Shown piece by piece: positions 33,542-41,710 of a stretch of 64,000 bases of DNA. The DNA comes from Rhizocola hellebori. Lineage in GTDB: Bacteria; Actinomycetota; Actinomycetes; Mycobacteriales; Micromonosporaceae. The notes below the pieces were generated by a model, which was not told the DNA's origin, searched no databases, and saw only the letters and a list, made by a program, of their open reading frames with translations. Position 1 is the first letter of the stretch; the number at the start of each line of letters is the position of its first letter. The position numbers were made by a program, and so were the translations under genes. The stretch lies in the NCBI RefSeq assembly GCF_016862955.1, contig NZ_BONY01000031.1, positions 1-64,000 on the forward strand, given 5' to 3'.

Positions 33542-34239
33542 TAGTACTTCACCAGGTAGGCGTGAAACGCGGCCGAGGCTTCCAGGCGGCGCAGGCTGGT
33601 CTGGTGGACCTGCTCGTCGCGCCGGGCCAGCTGTTGCAGGGCTTGGTGCATGCTGCCGCTGGCGCGCACGGCGGCTATGGCGGCATCGATGATCGCGAAG
33701 GCGAAGCCGCCCGCGCGCAGCACGGCGATGAGGTGGGCGGCGCGCTGTTCGGCCGGGCTGTAGCTGCGGTAGCCGGTGCCCTTCTCGCGCTGGGGCCGTA
33801 GCAGACCCCGGCGTTCCCACAGCCGCAGGACCGGCGTGCGCACCCCGAGGTCGGCGGCGACCCGGCCGATGCGGGCCGGGCGCTGAACCTGGGCGGAGGG
33901 ATCGTCCGCCGCCTGCGTGAAAGCGGCAGTGGCGGCGGCGATGGTGGCACGCTCACGGGCCAGCTCGGCATGACTGTCGTCGATGGCCGCCAGGGCCGCG
34001 GCAAGGGCGTCGCGATGGACCGCGGCCAGGATGATGCGGGCGCGGGGCCAGCCGTGTCCGGCGGCCAGGGTGCGCGCGGTGCGCAGGGCATCGGCGTGCT
34101 GGTCGGTGAAGACACGGTAGTTGTTGGCCGCGCGTTCGGCGGGCGGCAGCAGCCCCGCGGCAAGGTAGTTGCGCACCTGCTGCTCGGTGATCCCGGCCAG
34201 CTGGGCCAGCTCCACCAGCCGCCATCGGCCCGTCGTCAC
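33538..34239 (-). CDS. double-MerR transcriptional regulator (TioE-like)
   Basis: A 233-residue regulator with two MerR-type winged helices. The first is at residues 5-60 (RLVELAQLAGITEQQVRNYL, then NNYRVFTDQHADAL). The second is at about 120-185 (RIGRVAADLGVRTPVLRLWE, then TGYRSYSPAEQRAAHLIAVL). A helical linker lies between them. Such tandem MerR proteins resemble the TioE-type regulators. Lack of a C-terminal cysteine-rich loop argues against metal sensing. The GTG start at 34239 is divergent from the DUF6194 gene, and the 75-90 bp between them is a probable shared operator. Its 3' end overlaps the kinase gene by four bases, tail to tail. Confidence 0.85.
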   Translation of the reverse strand: MTTGRWRLVELAQLAGITEQQVRNYLAAGLLPPAERAANNYRVFTDQHADALRTARTLAAGHGWPRARIILAAVHRDALAAALAAIDDSHAELARERATIAAATAAFTQAADDPSAQVQRPARIGRVAADLGVRTPVLRLWERRGLLRPQREKGTGYRSYSPAEQRAAHLIAVLRAGGFAFAIIDAAIAAVRASGSMHQALQQLARRDEQVHQTSLRRLEASAAFHAYLVKYY

Positions 34240-34314
34240 GGTTGTCGGCCCATTTGAGGGTTCATCTCACTGCCTCCGTCTAAAACATGGGCGAAGTCTC
34301 TAGAAGGAGATTCA

Positions 34315-34374
34315 ATGAGAAAATTGAAGCATGGACGCCAGCGAGATGACGCACTATCTAACCGAAACATTTGA
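34315..34374 (+). CDS. possible 19-residue leader peptide overlapping the DUF6194 start
   Basis: A short open frame, MRKLKHGRQRDDALSNRNI, starts at an ATG preceded by a strong AGAAGGAGA ribosome site with ideal spacing. It ends inside the first codons of the DUF6194 gene in another frame. The DUF6194 start itself has no good ribosome site. This may be a translated leader used to couple translation, or the apparent site may serve the downstream ATG at 34331 at longer spacing. Low confidence without expression data. Confidence 0.3.
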   Translation: MRKLKHGRQRDDALSNRNI

Positions 34375-34813
34375 CGGGGTCAACGTCTTGGAGGCGGGCG
34401 GCGACGCCTTCTTCCTTTACGACCCGCAACGTGACCTCCCGCCCGAGCGCCAGCTGCCGTTCGCGACGATCGTGACGGGTGACCACTACGACAGTGTCTC
34501 CAATCTGAACAGGCCGGGCGCCTACCGGCTCAACATCGGGCTGACCAAGGCCACCTACACCGCGCGGTTCGGGGCCCCGCCCACGCAACGCGACGCGAAA
34601 GGTGTGCTGCAGACCGGTTTCGACTATGCGGCGGTGGACACGCTCATGCCGCATCCGGAGTACGCGTCCCAGTACTGGGTGTGCGTGGTGGATCCGGGTG
34701 AGGCGACATTGGAGACGGTTCGGGCGCTGCTGGCGCAGGCGCACGAATTCGCTGCGCGCAAGCATCGCAACCAGGAAGCCCGCCAAAGCGTGAATAGAAG
34801 GGAAGTCATCTAG
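34331..34813 (+). CDS. DUF6194 family protein
   Basis: A 160-residue cytoplasmic protein of the DUF6194 family. Recognisable stretches are LPFATIVTGDHYDSVSNLNR and PGAYRLNIGLTKATYTARFG, followed by DTLMPHPEYASQYWVCVVDP and a C-terminal helix. Members are small alpha/beta proteins of unknown function that often sit beside MerR-type regulators, as here. A start at the ATG at 34331 or 34346 cannot be separated by eye. It is probably controlled by the divergent double-MerR regulator. Confidence 0.8.
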   Translation: MDASEMTHYLTETFDGVNVLEAGGDAFFLYDPQRDLPPERQLPFATIVTGDHYDSVSNLNRPGAYRLNIGLTKATYTARFGAPPTQRDAKGVLQTGFDYAAVDTLMPHPEYASQYWVCVVDPGEATLETVRALLAQAHEFAARKHRNQEARQSVNRREVI

Positions 34814-34845
34814 ACTGGCGCGGTTCCTGGCGACAGGGGGTAGCG

Positions 34846-37818
34846 GTGCGGTTCTCGGTCCTTGGGCCGATAGGAATCGAGCATGATGGCTGTGACGTGC
34901 CGCTGACCAGGCCTCGGCGGCGGGCGGTGCTGGCCTATCTGTTGTTGAGCGCCAACCAGCCGGTTTCGATCGAGCGGCTCATCGACGCGCTGTGGCGGGA
35001 AGCGCCGCCCGCCACGGCTCGTGACCAGATCCACGCCGAGGTTTCGGCGCTGCGCAAGGTGATCCGGCAAGCCGGCGGGGTCGATCTCATTGAATCCTCT
35101 GCAGCCGGGTACCGGATAACGCTGCAACCCGGCCAGCTGGACCTCGACGAGTTCACCCGGGCCGTGGCCTACGCGCGGGCGCTGGCCGCGAAGGAGGAAT
35201 TCGGTGCGGGCGCGCACCAGTTGCGCGGGGCATTGCAGCTGTGGCGCGGGGAGGCGCTGGCCGACGTCGCCGGTGAATATGTGGCCCCGCTGCGGGCCCG
35301 GCTGGAGGAGCAGCGGGTGACCGCCCAGGAATACCTGGCCGAGCTGGAGCTGGCCTGCGGCAATCACGACGAGATCCTCGGCTGGCTGGCCGACCTGGTG
35401 TCCGATCATCCACTGCGCGAAGGCTTGCGCGCGCACCTGATGCTCGCCCTCTACCGGTCCGGGCGGCGTTCGGAGGCGCTGTCCACGGCACGCGAGCTGC
35501 GCCAGCTGCTCAAGGAGGATGAAGGGCTCGACCCGGGTCCGGACATTCTCGCCCTCGAGCGCAGGATGCTGCGCGACGAGGCGGATCTGGTGGCGCAGCC
35601 CAGACCCAGGGCGCTGCGCCAGCTTCCGGCCGATATAGGCGACTTTCTCGGCCGAAATGAGGAGCTGGCCCGTCTGATCACCGTCCTGAGTGGACATAGG
35701 GCGGTCCCGGTGACGGCTTGTGTGGCGGGCATGGGGGGCGCCGGAAAGACGACGCTCGCGGTGCGGGCGGCCCATCGGCTGTCGGCCGGCTACCCCGATG
35801 GATGTCTCTTTTTCGACCTGCGCGGCTCGGATGCTGTCCCGCACAGCGACTTTCAGGTGATGGGCTCGATCCTGCGGTCGCTCGGCCTGCCCGGTGCGGC
35901 GATCCCGGGCGATCGCGACGCCCGGCTTGCCGTGTACCGGTCCGAGCTGGCCGACCGGCGGCTGCTGCTGGTCCTCGACAACGCCGCCGACGAGGCGCAG
36001 ATTCGTGCGCTGGTGCCACCGAGCCCCACCAGCGGTCTGCTGGTCACGAGCCGCCGGGTGCTGGCCGGGCTCGACGGCGCCCACGTGGTGCAGGTCGGTG
36101 TGCTCGCGCCCGGCGAGGCGGTCAGCATGTTGTGCGCCATGGTGGGAAACGCCCGCGTCGACGCCGATCCGGTGGCCGCGGCGCGGCTGGTCGAGCTGGG
36201 CGGCAGGCTGCCCCTGGCCATCCGCGTGATCGGGACCCGGCTGGCCCAGCGTCCCGATCTTCCTTTGGCCCGGCTGGCCGACCGGCTCGCCGATGAACGC
36301 TCACGCCTGGACGAGCTGGCGGTGGGGGACAGGGAAATCCGGGCGGTGATCGGGCTCAGCAGCGCCCGGCTCGACGAGGACGCACGCAAGGCTTGGCGGC
36401 GGATGGGGCTGCTTCCGGTACCACAAATGGCATTGTGGACCGTGGCGGCGCTGCTCGATCTTCCCGAGGCGGCGGCCGAGCGGGTGGTGGACAGGCTGGT
36501 CGCCGCGTCGCTGGTGAGCCCGGTCGGCGGCGCGGGCGAAACCCGCTTTGCGCTGCACGACCTGGTGCGGCTGCACGCGCGGGAGCAGGCGGTGGACGAC
36601 GAGGACACCGCATCGCTGCATCGCGCCTACGAAATGTTGCTGGCGCTGGCCGTGCGGGCCGACGCCGGGCTGCCGATCCGAGCCTTTCCCACGCCGACCA
36701 TCGAAGCGGGCGCCGGTGCGGCCTCGCCGGCCGAGCCGGTGTCCTGGTTCGAGGCCGAGCAGGCCACCATCCTGGCGGCTGTGCGCGATTGTGTTGCGCG
36801 CCAATGGATCGGCCTGGCCTGGCGGCTGGTGGCCGCGATGATGAACTTCTGCAGCCTTCAGGACTACATCGAGGAATGGGTCGACGCGGCCGAGCTGGTG
36901 CGCAGTGCGGGCGGCGAAAATGAGCAGGGACAAGCGGCCTTGGCCCTCGGCCTGGGTGGCGTGCTGCGCGGCCGGGGCCGGGCCGCGGAGGCGTTGCCGT
37001 TGCTGCGCATGGCCCGGCTGGGGTACAGGCGGCTGGGTGATCGCCGCCGCGCCGGGTCGGCCGCGCTTCAGCTCAGCGCCGTGCACCGCACCGGCGGCCG
37101 GTGGCGGATGTCGCGCGCCGCGGTCTTCTGGGCCATCCGCGAGCTGGAGTCCATCGAGCAGACCGCGCAGCTGGGCTATGCGCAGCTGGCTCTGGGCAAT
37201 CTTCTGCTGGAGACCGAGGCGACCGAGCCGGCCCGCCTGGCCTACCAGCGGGCGCTGGAAGTCATGCGCGCCACCGCGGACCGGGCCGGTGAGGGCACCG
37301 TGCTGATCTGCTTGGCCCAGACGTGGCGGCGCGACCGGCGGTTCGAGAAAGCACTGACCATCTATGAGGAGGCCAGTGTGATCTGTCATGAGGTGGGCGA
37401 CCCGGTCGGGCGGTGCATGGCGGCCGACTCGATCGCGCGGGTGCACATGATGACCGGCGACCTGACCTTGGCGACACAGCATGCCAAGGCCGCGCTGGTC
37501 ATCGCCGAACACTCCAGCCACCCGCGCGGGGTGATGAACGCCTTGATCACCGCCGGGGAGGTGGCAATGCAGGTGGGCGATCTCCTCGAGGCCATCGAGG
37601 GGCTGTCCCGCGCGCTGCAGCTGGCCCAGGGTTTCAACGCCAAAATGGACATCGCCCACATCACGTTCCAGCTGGCGCGGGCGCGGCATGCGGCGGGCGA
37701 GCCGGACCGGGCGCGGGCCATCGGGCAAGAGGCGCTGGATCTCTACACCGCGCTCAACCGTTCGGAGACCACCAAGGTGGCCGCCTGGCTGGCGGCCACC
37801 GCTCCTCCTGGGAACTAG
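34846..37818 (+). CDS. SARP/AfsR-family transcriptional regulator
   Basis: A 990-residue regulator. The N-terminal OmpR-like winged helix (MRFSVLGPIGIEHDGCDV, then TARDQIHAEVSALRKVI) is followed by a bacterial transcriptional activation domain (to about residue 240). An NB-ARC ATPase comes next, with P-loop AGMGGAGKTT at about 294-303 and RLPLAIRVIGTRLAQRP. TPR-like helical repeats fill the last 350 residues. AfsR-type proteins activate secondary metabolism or development genes. GTG start with AGGGGG ribosome site. It lies 32 bp after the DUF6194 gene. No biosynthetic cluster lies within the window, so its targets are unclear. Confidence 0.9.
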   Translation: MRFSVLGPIGIEHDGCDVPLTRPRRRAVLAYLLLSANQPVSIERLIDALWREAPPATARDQIHAEVSALRKVIRQAGGVDLIESSAAGYRITLQPGQLDLDEFTRAVAYARALAAKEEFGAGAHQLRGALQLWRGEALADVAGEYVAPLRARLEEQRVTAQEYLAELELACGNHDEILGWLADLVSDHPLREGLRAHLMLALYRSGRRSEALSTARELRQLLKEDEGLDPGPDILALERRMLRDEADLVAQPRPRALRQLPADIGDFLGRNEELARLITVLSGHRAVPVTACVAGMGGAGKTTLAVRAAHRLSAGYPDGCLFFDLRGSDAVPHSDFQVMGSILRSLGLPGAAIPGDRDARLAVYRSELADRRLLLVLDNAADEAQIRALVPPSPTSGLLVTSRRVLAGLDGAHVVQVGVLAPGEAVSMLCAMVGNARVDADPVAAARLVELGGRLPLAIRVIGTRLAQRPDLPLARLADRLADERSRLDELAVGDREIRAVIGLSSARLDEDARKAWRRMGLLPVPQMALWTVAALLDLPEAAAERVVDRLVAASLVSPVGGAGETRFALHDLVRLHAREQAVDDEDTASLHRAYEMLLALAVRADAGLPIRAFPTPTIEAGAGAASPAEPVSWFEAEQATILAAVRDCVARQWIGLAWRLVAAMMNFCSLQDYIEEWVDAAELVRSAGGENEQGQAALALGLGGVLRGRGRAAEALPLLRMARLGYRRLGDRRRAGSAALQLSAVHRTGGRWRMSRAAVFWAIRELESIEQTAQLGYAQLALGNLLLETEATEPARLAYQRALEVMRATADRAGEGTVLICLAQTWRRDRRFEKALTIYEEASVICHEVGDPVGRCMAADSIARVHMMTGDLTLATQHAKAALVIAEHSSHPRGVMNALITAGEVAMQVGDLLEAIEGLSRALQLAQGFNAKMDIAHITFQLARARHAAGEPDRARAIGQEALDLYTALNRSETTKVAAWLAATAPPGN

Positions 37819-38165
37819 ACGGCTGGGTAGAGGTAACCCAAGCCCCCGTTGCCCAGACCGAGGTACTCCTCGTTGCTCAGGCAATAGGCCGACGAGGTGG
37901 TCGCGCCCGGAGGCAGGCTCGCCGCCCGCTTCGGGCCGTAGCGGTCGTGGATCGCGCCGCTGCTGAAGTTCTGGCACCTGGCTACGCCTTTGAAGGAGGT
38001 ACCGGCCGGCTTGCCCCAGCAGTTGGCGACAGCCGCGTTCGACCCGCTGCTGTAGGCGCTGCAGCCTCCCGCCGCCTGGGCGGGGGCGACCTGCACGGCC
38101 AGGAAGGCGCTGGAAAGCACCGCGCTGGCGAACATCGTTCGAAGCAGTCTTGATCTGGACAACAT
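37815..38165 (-). CDS. small secreted cysteine-containing protein
   Basis: A 116-residue protein with a clear Sec signal peptide (RLLRTMFASAVLSSAFLAVQ, cleavage after APAQAA). The mature part is about 85 residues with four cysteines (GGCSAYS, VANCWG, ARCQNF, SAYCLS), suggesting two disulphides. The ATG at 38165 has an AGGAGG ribosome site. Its last codons overlap the end of the SARP gene tail to tail. No known family was recognised. A secreted small binding or inhibitor protein is possible. Confidence 0.75.
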   Translation of the reverse strand: MLSRSRLLRTMFASAVLSSAFLAVQVAPAQAAGGCSAYSSGSNAAVANCWGKPAGTSFKGVARCQNFSSGAIHDRYGPKRAASLPPGATTSSAYCLSNEEYLGLGNGGLGYLYPAV

Positions 38166-38267
38166 CGTTCCTCCTGGCCGAAATGGAACCCCTTGGCTTG
38201 CCGGACCAGGATGGAAGGCTGCACCGAACATGATCTATGCGTCGGCTATGTCGGCCGCTGAGGCCGC

Positions 38268-38579
38268 CTATTCCACTGTGGCGAGCCAGCTCGCTTTGGT
38301 GGGCGCGCGCAGCAGGCTCTGCAGACTCTGGTGGGTCAGCCGGCCCGCCTCGGCCGAGGTCAACCGGCCATCGACCAGATATCCGGCCGCCGACCGATGC
38401 AGGGCAAGCAGGCGGCGCGCCTGCCGGTGGTCGTCTTCGGCGTGTCTGGCCCGCATCTTCAGCTCGTCATGCTTCGCCCAGACGAACAGAATGACCATCA
38501 TCGACGCGATCACGGCCCCCGCCGCCGCGGCGAGCATCAGCTGACCGAACGAGAATGCTTGCGCAGAGAGTGAGTCCAT
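38268..38579 (-). CDS. small one-TM membrane protein
   Basis: A 103-residue protein with one N-terminal TM helix (LMLAAAAGAVIASMMVILFV, residues 10-30) and a cytoplasmic helical tail (KMRARHAEDDHRQARRLLAL, then GRLTSAEAGRLTHQSLQSLL). ATG at 38579 is preferred; the in-frame start at 38612 would add a non-conserved leader. No family recognised. Confidence 0.6.
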   Translation of the reverse strand: MDSLSAQAFSFGQLMLAAAAGAVIASMMVILFVWAKHDELKMRARHAEDDHRQARRLLALHRSAAGYLVDGRLTSAEAGRLTHQSLQSLLRAPTKASWLATVE

Positions 38580-38622
38580 GCCTTGAGAACGATTCGGATA
38601 ACTTCTGCCCATCGCTCAAAGC

Positions 38623-38657
38623 GATACCGGGCCTGTCCTCGCGACAGGCCCGGCATC
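38623..38657 (-). terminator. hairpin terminator after the lipase gene
   Basis: An 11-bp perfect stem, CCGGGCCTGTC paired with GACAGGCCCGG (38627-38637 with 38643-38653), with a five-base loop. It extends with one mismatch to GAT/ATC. It begins about 9 bases after the lipase stop codon. No long T-run follows, as usual in high-GC actinobacteria. Confidence 0.75.
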
Positions 38658-38665
38658 GATGCGTG

Positions 38666-39340
38666 TCAGCTGGCGATGAAGGAGCGGATCTGCGTCAACA
38701 CGCTGGTGTTGGTGAGGAAACCGATGTGGGTTTCGCATGCCACATTGTTGTTGGTGGCGCCGGACAGGCGGGTGCTGGTGTAGGGGATGATGATCCCGTC
38801 ACAGGCCGAGTACCAGGTGCCGTAGCGGGCGCTGCCGGGTGTCTCGTCGCCGTCGGCGAGGTCGGTGATGAACAGCGACCCCGGGTACATCTCCACACAC
38901 GAGATGTTGATCAGGCAGGCGCCGGCGAACGTGGTGCCGTGGTTCGCGCCGGCGATCGAGGCGACGTGGCTGACGTTCGCCGAGCCGCCGAGTTCCTCGA
39001 GGTACCAGCGGGTGACCAGGCCGCCCATGGAGTGGTTGACGATGGCGACCTTGGAAGCGCCGGTCTGGCTGCGCACCGAGTTGACCATATTGCGCAGTCC
39101 GGCGGCGCTGGTCTGGTTGGACCCGGCCCAGTTGTAGTCGTAGGTGTAGAGCCGGGTGAAGCCGCCCGCGCGGAAGACCGACAGCGCCGTGGTCCAGTTG
39201 GAGGCGTTGCCGGTGTAGCCGTGCACGAAGATCACGGGCGTGCTCGTGGCGGCGCTGGCGGGCACGCCTGGGGCGATGACGAGCGCCGCGGTGGTGGCGA
39301 GAGCCGCGGCGAAAGCGCCGAGGCGGGTGCGTATGCGCAT
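38666..39340 (-). CDS. secreted triacylglycerol lipase/esterase
   Basis: A 224-residue alpha/beta hydrolase with a Sec signal peptide (RTRLGAFAAALATTAALVIA, cleaved near ASAATS). The oxyanion region is PVIFVHGYTGNASNW, and the nucleophile elbow VNHSMGGLVTRWYLEELGG supplies the catalytic Ser. A downstream Asp (ITDLADGDETP region) and the His in VACETHIGFLTN complete the expected triad. Length and motifs match small family I-type bacterial lipases. ATG at 39340 with GGAGGGG ribosome site. Lies between the two hairpins at 38623 and 39439, so it is probably monocistronic. Confidence 0.9.
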   Translation of the reverse strand: MRIRTRLGAFAAALATTAALVIAPGVPASAATSTPVIFVHGYTGNASNWTTALSVFRAGGFTRLYTYDYNWAGSNQTSAAGLRNMVNSVRSQTGASKVAIVNHSMGGLVTRWYLEELGGSANVSHVASIAGANHGTTFAGACLINISCVEMYPGSLFITDLADGDETPGSARYGTWYSACDGIIIPYTSTRLSGATNNNVACETHIGFLTNTSVLTQIRSFIAS

Positions 39341-39438
39341 GGACCCCTCCGGGATAGAGGATGAGCGGGACGTTGAACGGTTATCGTCACGGCGCGCCCG
39401 CGCCCGCTGCATCGGCAAGATTGCCAGTCTCGATGCGT

Positions 39439-39469
39439 GCGGCGGCCGCCCAGGACAGACGGCCGCCGC
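39439..39469 (-). terminator. hairpin terminator after the CBM2 glycosidase gene
   Basis: A perfect 10-bp GC stem, GCGGCGGCCG with CGGCCGCCGC (39439-39448 and 39460-39469), and an 11-base loop. It lies just past the glycosidase stop codon on the minus strand and ahead of the lipase promoter. Confidence 0.7.
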
Positions 39470-39480
39470 GAGTGGAGGAA

Positions 39481-41502
39481 TCAGCGGGTGGTGCAGAGGA
39501 CGCCGTTGAGGGTGAACAGCGCCGGGGTCACGTTAGGGCCTTGGTAGGCGCCGACGAAACCGATGTTCGCGCTCGCGCCCGGCGCCAGGGTGCGGTTGAA
39601 GTCGGCATTGCTCACCTGTACGGCGGCGCCGGTCTGCGACCAGGTGCCGTTCCAGCCGCCGTCCATCCGCTGCCACCCGGTCGGCCAGGTGAAGGCGAGG
39701 TTCCAGCTGTCGATCGGGTTGGTCCCGGTGTTGGTGATGTCGACGCTGGCGACGAAACCGTTGCCCCAGTTGGCGGTGTCGGTGAAGGTCACCGCACAGG
39801 TGGAGGTGCTGGGCGAGCCGGTACGGAAGGTGACCGGCGGGGAGGCCCACGACACCCGCCCCGCGCCGTCACGGGCGATCACGTTGGCCGTGTAGGCGGT
39901 GCCCGGGTTCAGGTTGTAGACGGTGAACGAGGTGCCGGTGGTCTCGCCCCACTGCTCGCTGGTCGTGCCGTTCTGGCGGTGCACTTCGTACTTGACACCC
40001 GCCGGACCGGCCGGCCAGGCGATGGTGGCCGCCCGGTCGGTGACCGCGGAAGCCGTGGGCCGGCCGGGAGTGGCCGGTCCGATGATGGTGGCGCTCGGGC
40101 GGGCGACGATGGTGGTCAGCGAGTTCGGCGGGACGGTCAGCGAGGTGGCGCTGCCCGTGGAAGTGGTGATGGCGGTGGCGCCGTTGGTGAAAGTCAGCAC
40201 CGTGGCAGTGGCGGCTGGGCTGTAACCGGCGTAGCGCAGGCTGATCGGCTTGGCGGCGGCCGTGTCCTGGTTGATGACAAGAACAGCTAGCTCACCGTTG
40301 GCCCGGCGGGCCGCGTGCACCTTGACGAGCGGGTCGGTGGCGCTGGCCCGGATGAGCTGGTTGCCGGGCTTGGCGAACTTCGACACCATCGACAGCGCGT
40401 AGTAGGGCGCGAATGGCGTGTTCATCGGGGGTTGGCAGGTGGTCCCGTCGGCGGTGCAGTTGCCGCTGGAGAGCAGGCCGAAGTCGCGGTAGTCAGGCTG
40501 GCCGTCGATCGTGGACACCGACTCCAGTCCATTGTGGACATTCCACCAGTTGACGGTGAAGACGCCTTGCTCGAGGTACGTGGCGAAGGCGTCGGCCGCG
40601 AACAGCGCTCCCGGCTGGGTGTTGCGCCCGTGCGGGACGTTGATTTCGGTGACCGCGATGCCCAGATCCCGGCCCGTGTACTTGGCGATCTGCTGGCGGG
40701 TCAGTGACAGAGCTTCGCTGATCTGGACGGTCTTGCCCAGCACCTCGGGGCCGGAGGAGCCGGACGGGTACCAATGCAGAATGACGAAGTCGATGGCCGA
40801 GCCCGCCATCGACAGCACCACCTGGTTCCAGGTGCCGGCGTCGCCCCCGCCGACGATGCCGTCGGGCCAGTCGCCGGCCGTGGTCAGCACGGCGCCAATC
40901 TTGATGGTCGGGTCGACGGCCTTCATCGCTTCGGCATGCTGCCTGACGACGGTGGCGTAGCCGGCCGGGGTCTTGTCGGCATGGTCGTCGGCTTCCCACT
41001 GCGCGCCGTAGTGGCCGTTGCCGTAGAGCTCGTTGCCGATTTCCCAGTACTTCACGCCATAACCCTTGTCCACATTGGCGCTGCGCACCCAGTCGGCGGC
41101 CTCCTGCGGCGAGCCGGTGCCATAGTTCGCGGTGACGATCGGCTGTGCGCCGGCCCGGCGCACGCCGGCCATGAAGTGGTCGAAGTCGGTGTCGGGGGCG
41201 ACGTATCCGCCGGGTGCGGTGTGGTCGCGCCAGTGATAGATGTCGGAGTAGGAGCCGCCCGGGTAGCGCATCATCTGCACACCGGCGTCCTTCATCAGAT
41301 CGGCAACCGTGTTGGTGCCCAGCTGGGAGTCCCAGATGGCATGGTTCACGCCGATTGCGGTGCCGCTGACGGTCTCCAGCCCGGCTCGGGTGTTGACCTG
41401 GACGGTGACGATGTCGGCGGCCTGGGCGGTGGTGGACGGCACGAACAGTGGGGTGGTGGCCGCCAGCGTGAGAGCCAGCATGGCGGCTAAACGGGGTCGC
41501 AT
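39481..41502 (-). CDS. secreted glycoside hydrolase (GH-A clan, arabinofuranosidase-like) with Fn3 and CBM2
   Basis: A 673-residue extracellular enzyme. The domain order is signal peptide (residues 1-28), a TIM-barrel catalytic domain (about 30-345), a beta-sandwich (to 460), an Fn3 domain (about 470-560) and a CBM2 module with the terminal disulphide (STCAVTF to VLCTTR). YWEIGNELYG supplies the likely acid/base Glu158 and IAVTEINVP the likely nucleophile Glu286, as in clan GH-A enzymes of the GH51/GH39 kind. CBM2 targets cellulose or xylan. ATG at 41502 is preferred because AAGG lies 9 nt upstream; 41511 is an alternative. A CebR-type operator lies 29 bp upstream, so expression is probably induced by cello-oligosaccharides. 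Confidence 0.85.
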   Translation of the reverse strand: MRPRLAAMLALTLAATTPLFVPSTTAQAADIVTVQVNTRAGLETVSGTAIGVNHAIWDSQLGTNTVADLMKDAGVQMMRYPGGSYSDIYHWRDHTAPGGYVAPDTDFDHFMAGVRRAGAQPIVTANYGTGSPQEAADWVRSANVDKGYGVKYWEIGNELYGNGHYGAQWEADDHADKTPAGYATVVRQHAEAMKAVDPTIKIGAVLTTAGDWPDGIVGGGDAGTWNQVVLSMAGSAIDFVILHWYPSGSSGPEVLGKTVQISEALSLTRQQIAKYTGRDLGIAVTEINVPHGRNTQPGALFAADAFATYLEQGVFTVNWWNVHNGLESVSTIDGQPDYRDFGLLSSGNCTADGTTCQPPMNTPFAPYYALSMVSKFAKPGNQLIRASATDPLVKVHAARRANGELAVLVINQDTAAAKPISLRYAGYSPAATATVLTFTNGATAITTSTGSATSLTVPPNSLTTIVARPSATIIGPATPGRPTASAVTDRAATIAWPAGPAGVKYEVHRQNGTTSEQWGETTGTSFTVYNLNPGTAYTANVIARDGAGRVSWASPPVTFRTGSPSTSTCAVTFTDTANWGNGFVASVDITNTGTNPIDSWNLAFTWPTGWQRMDGGWNGTWSQTGAAVQVSNADFNRTLAPGASANIGFVGAYQGPNVTPALFTLNGVLCTTR

Positions 41503-41530
41503 CTCGGGCATCCTTATTAGAGTCGATGTA

Positions 41531-41544
41531 TGGGAGCGTTCCCA
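41531..41544. promoter_or_regulatory. CebR-type operator
   Basis: The sequence TGGGAGCGTTCCCA is a near-perfect palindrome. It differs by one base from the CebR box TGGGAGCGCTCCCA, which controls cellulose/cello-oligosaccharide genes in Streptomyces. It sits 29 bp upstream of the CBM2 glycosidase start and 167 bp upstream of the divergent epimerase gene. Its position near the glycosidase start fits repression by a LacI-family CebR homologue, which is not encoded in this window. Confidence 0.8.
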
Positions 41545-41710
41545 AGCGTCGTACAACCCCGCACGGCTGTCAACGTCGATCTGTCAAGCCGCCGGATCAC
41601 CCGGTTGGGGTCAGCCCTTTCGCGACGGTGCCAGGACGAGTGGACATTGGGCTTCATCACGTATGTCGCTGATCTGACTCTGCCGTTCCCGGGCCGATCG
41701 CCGTCGTTGA

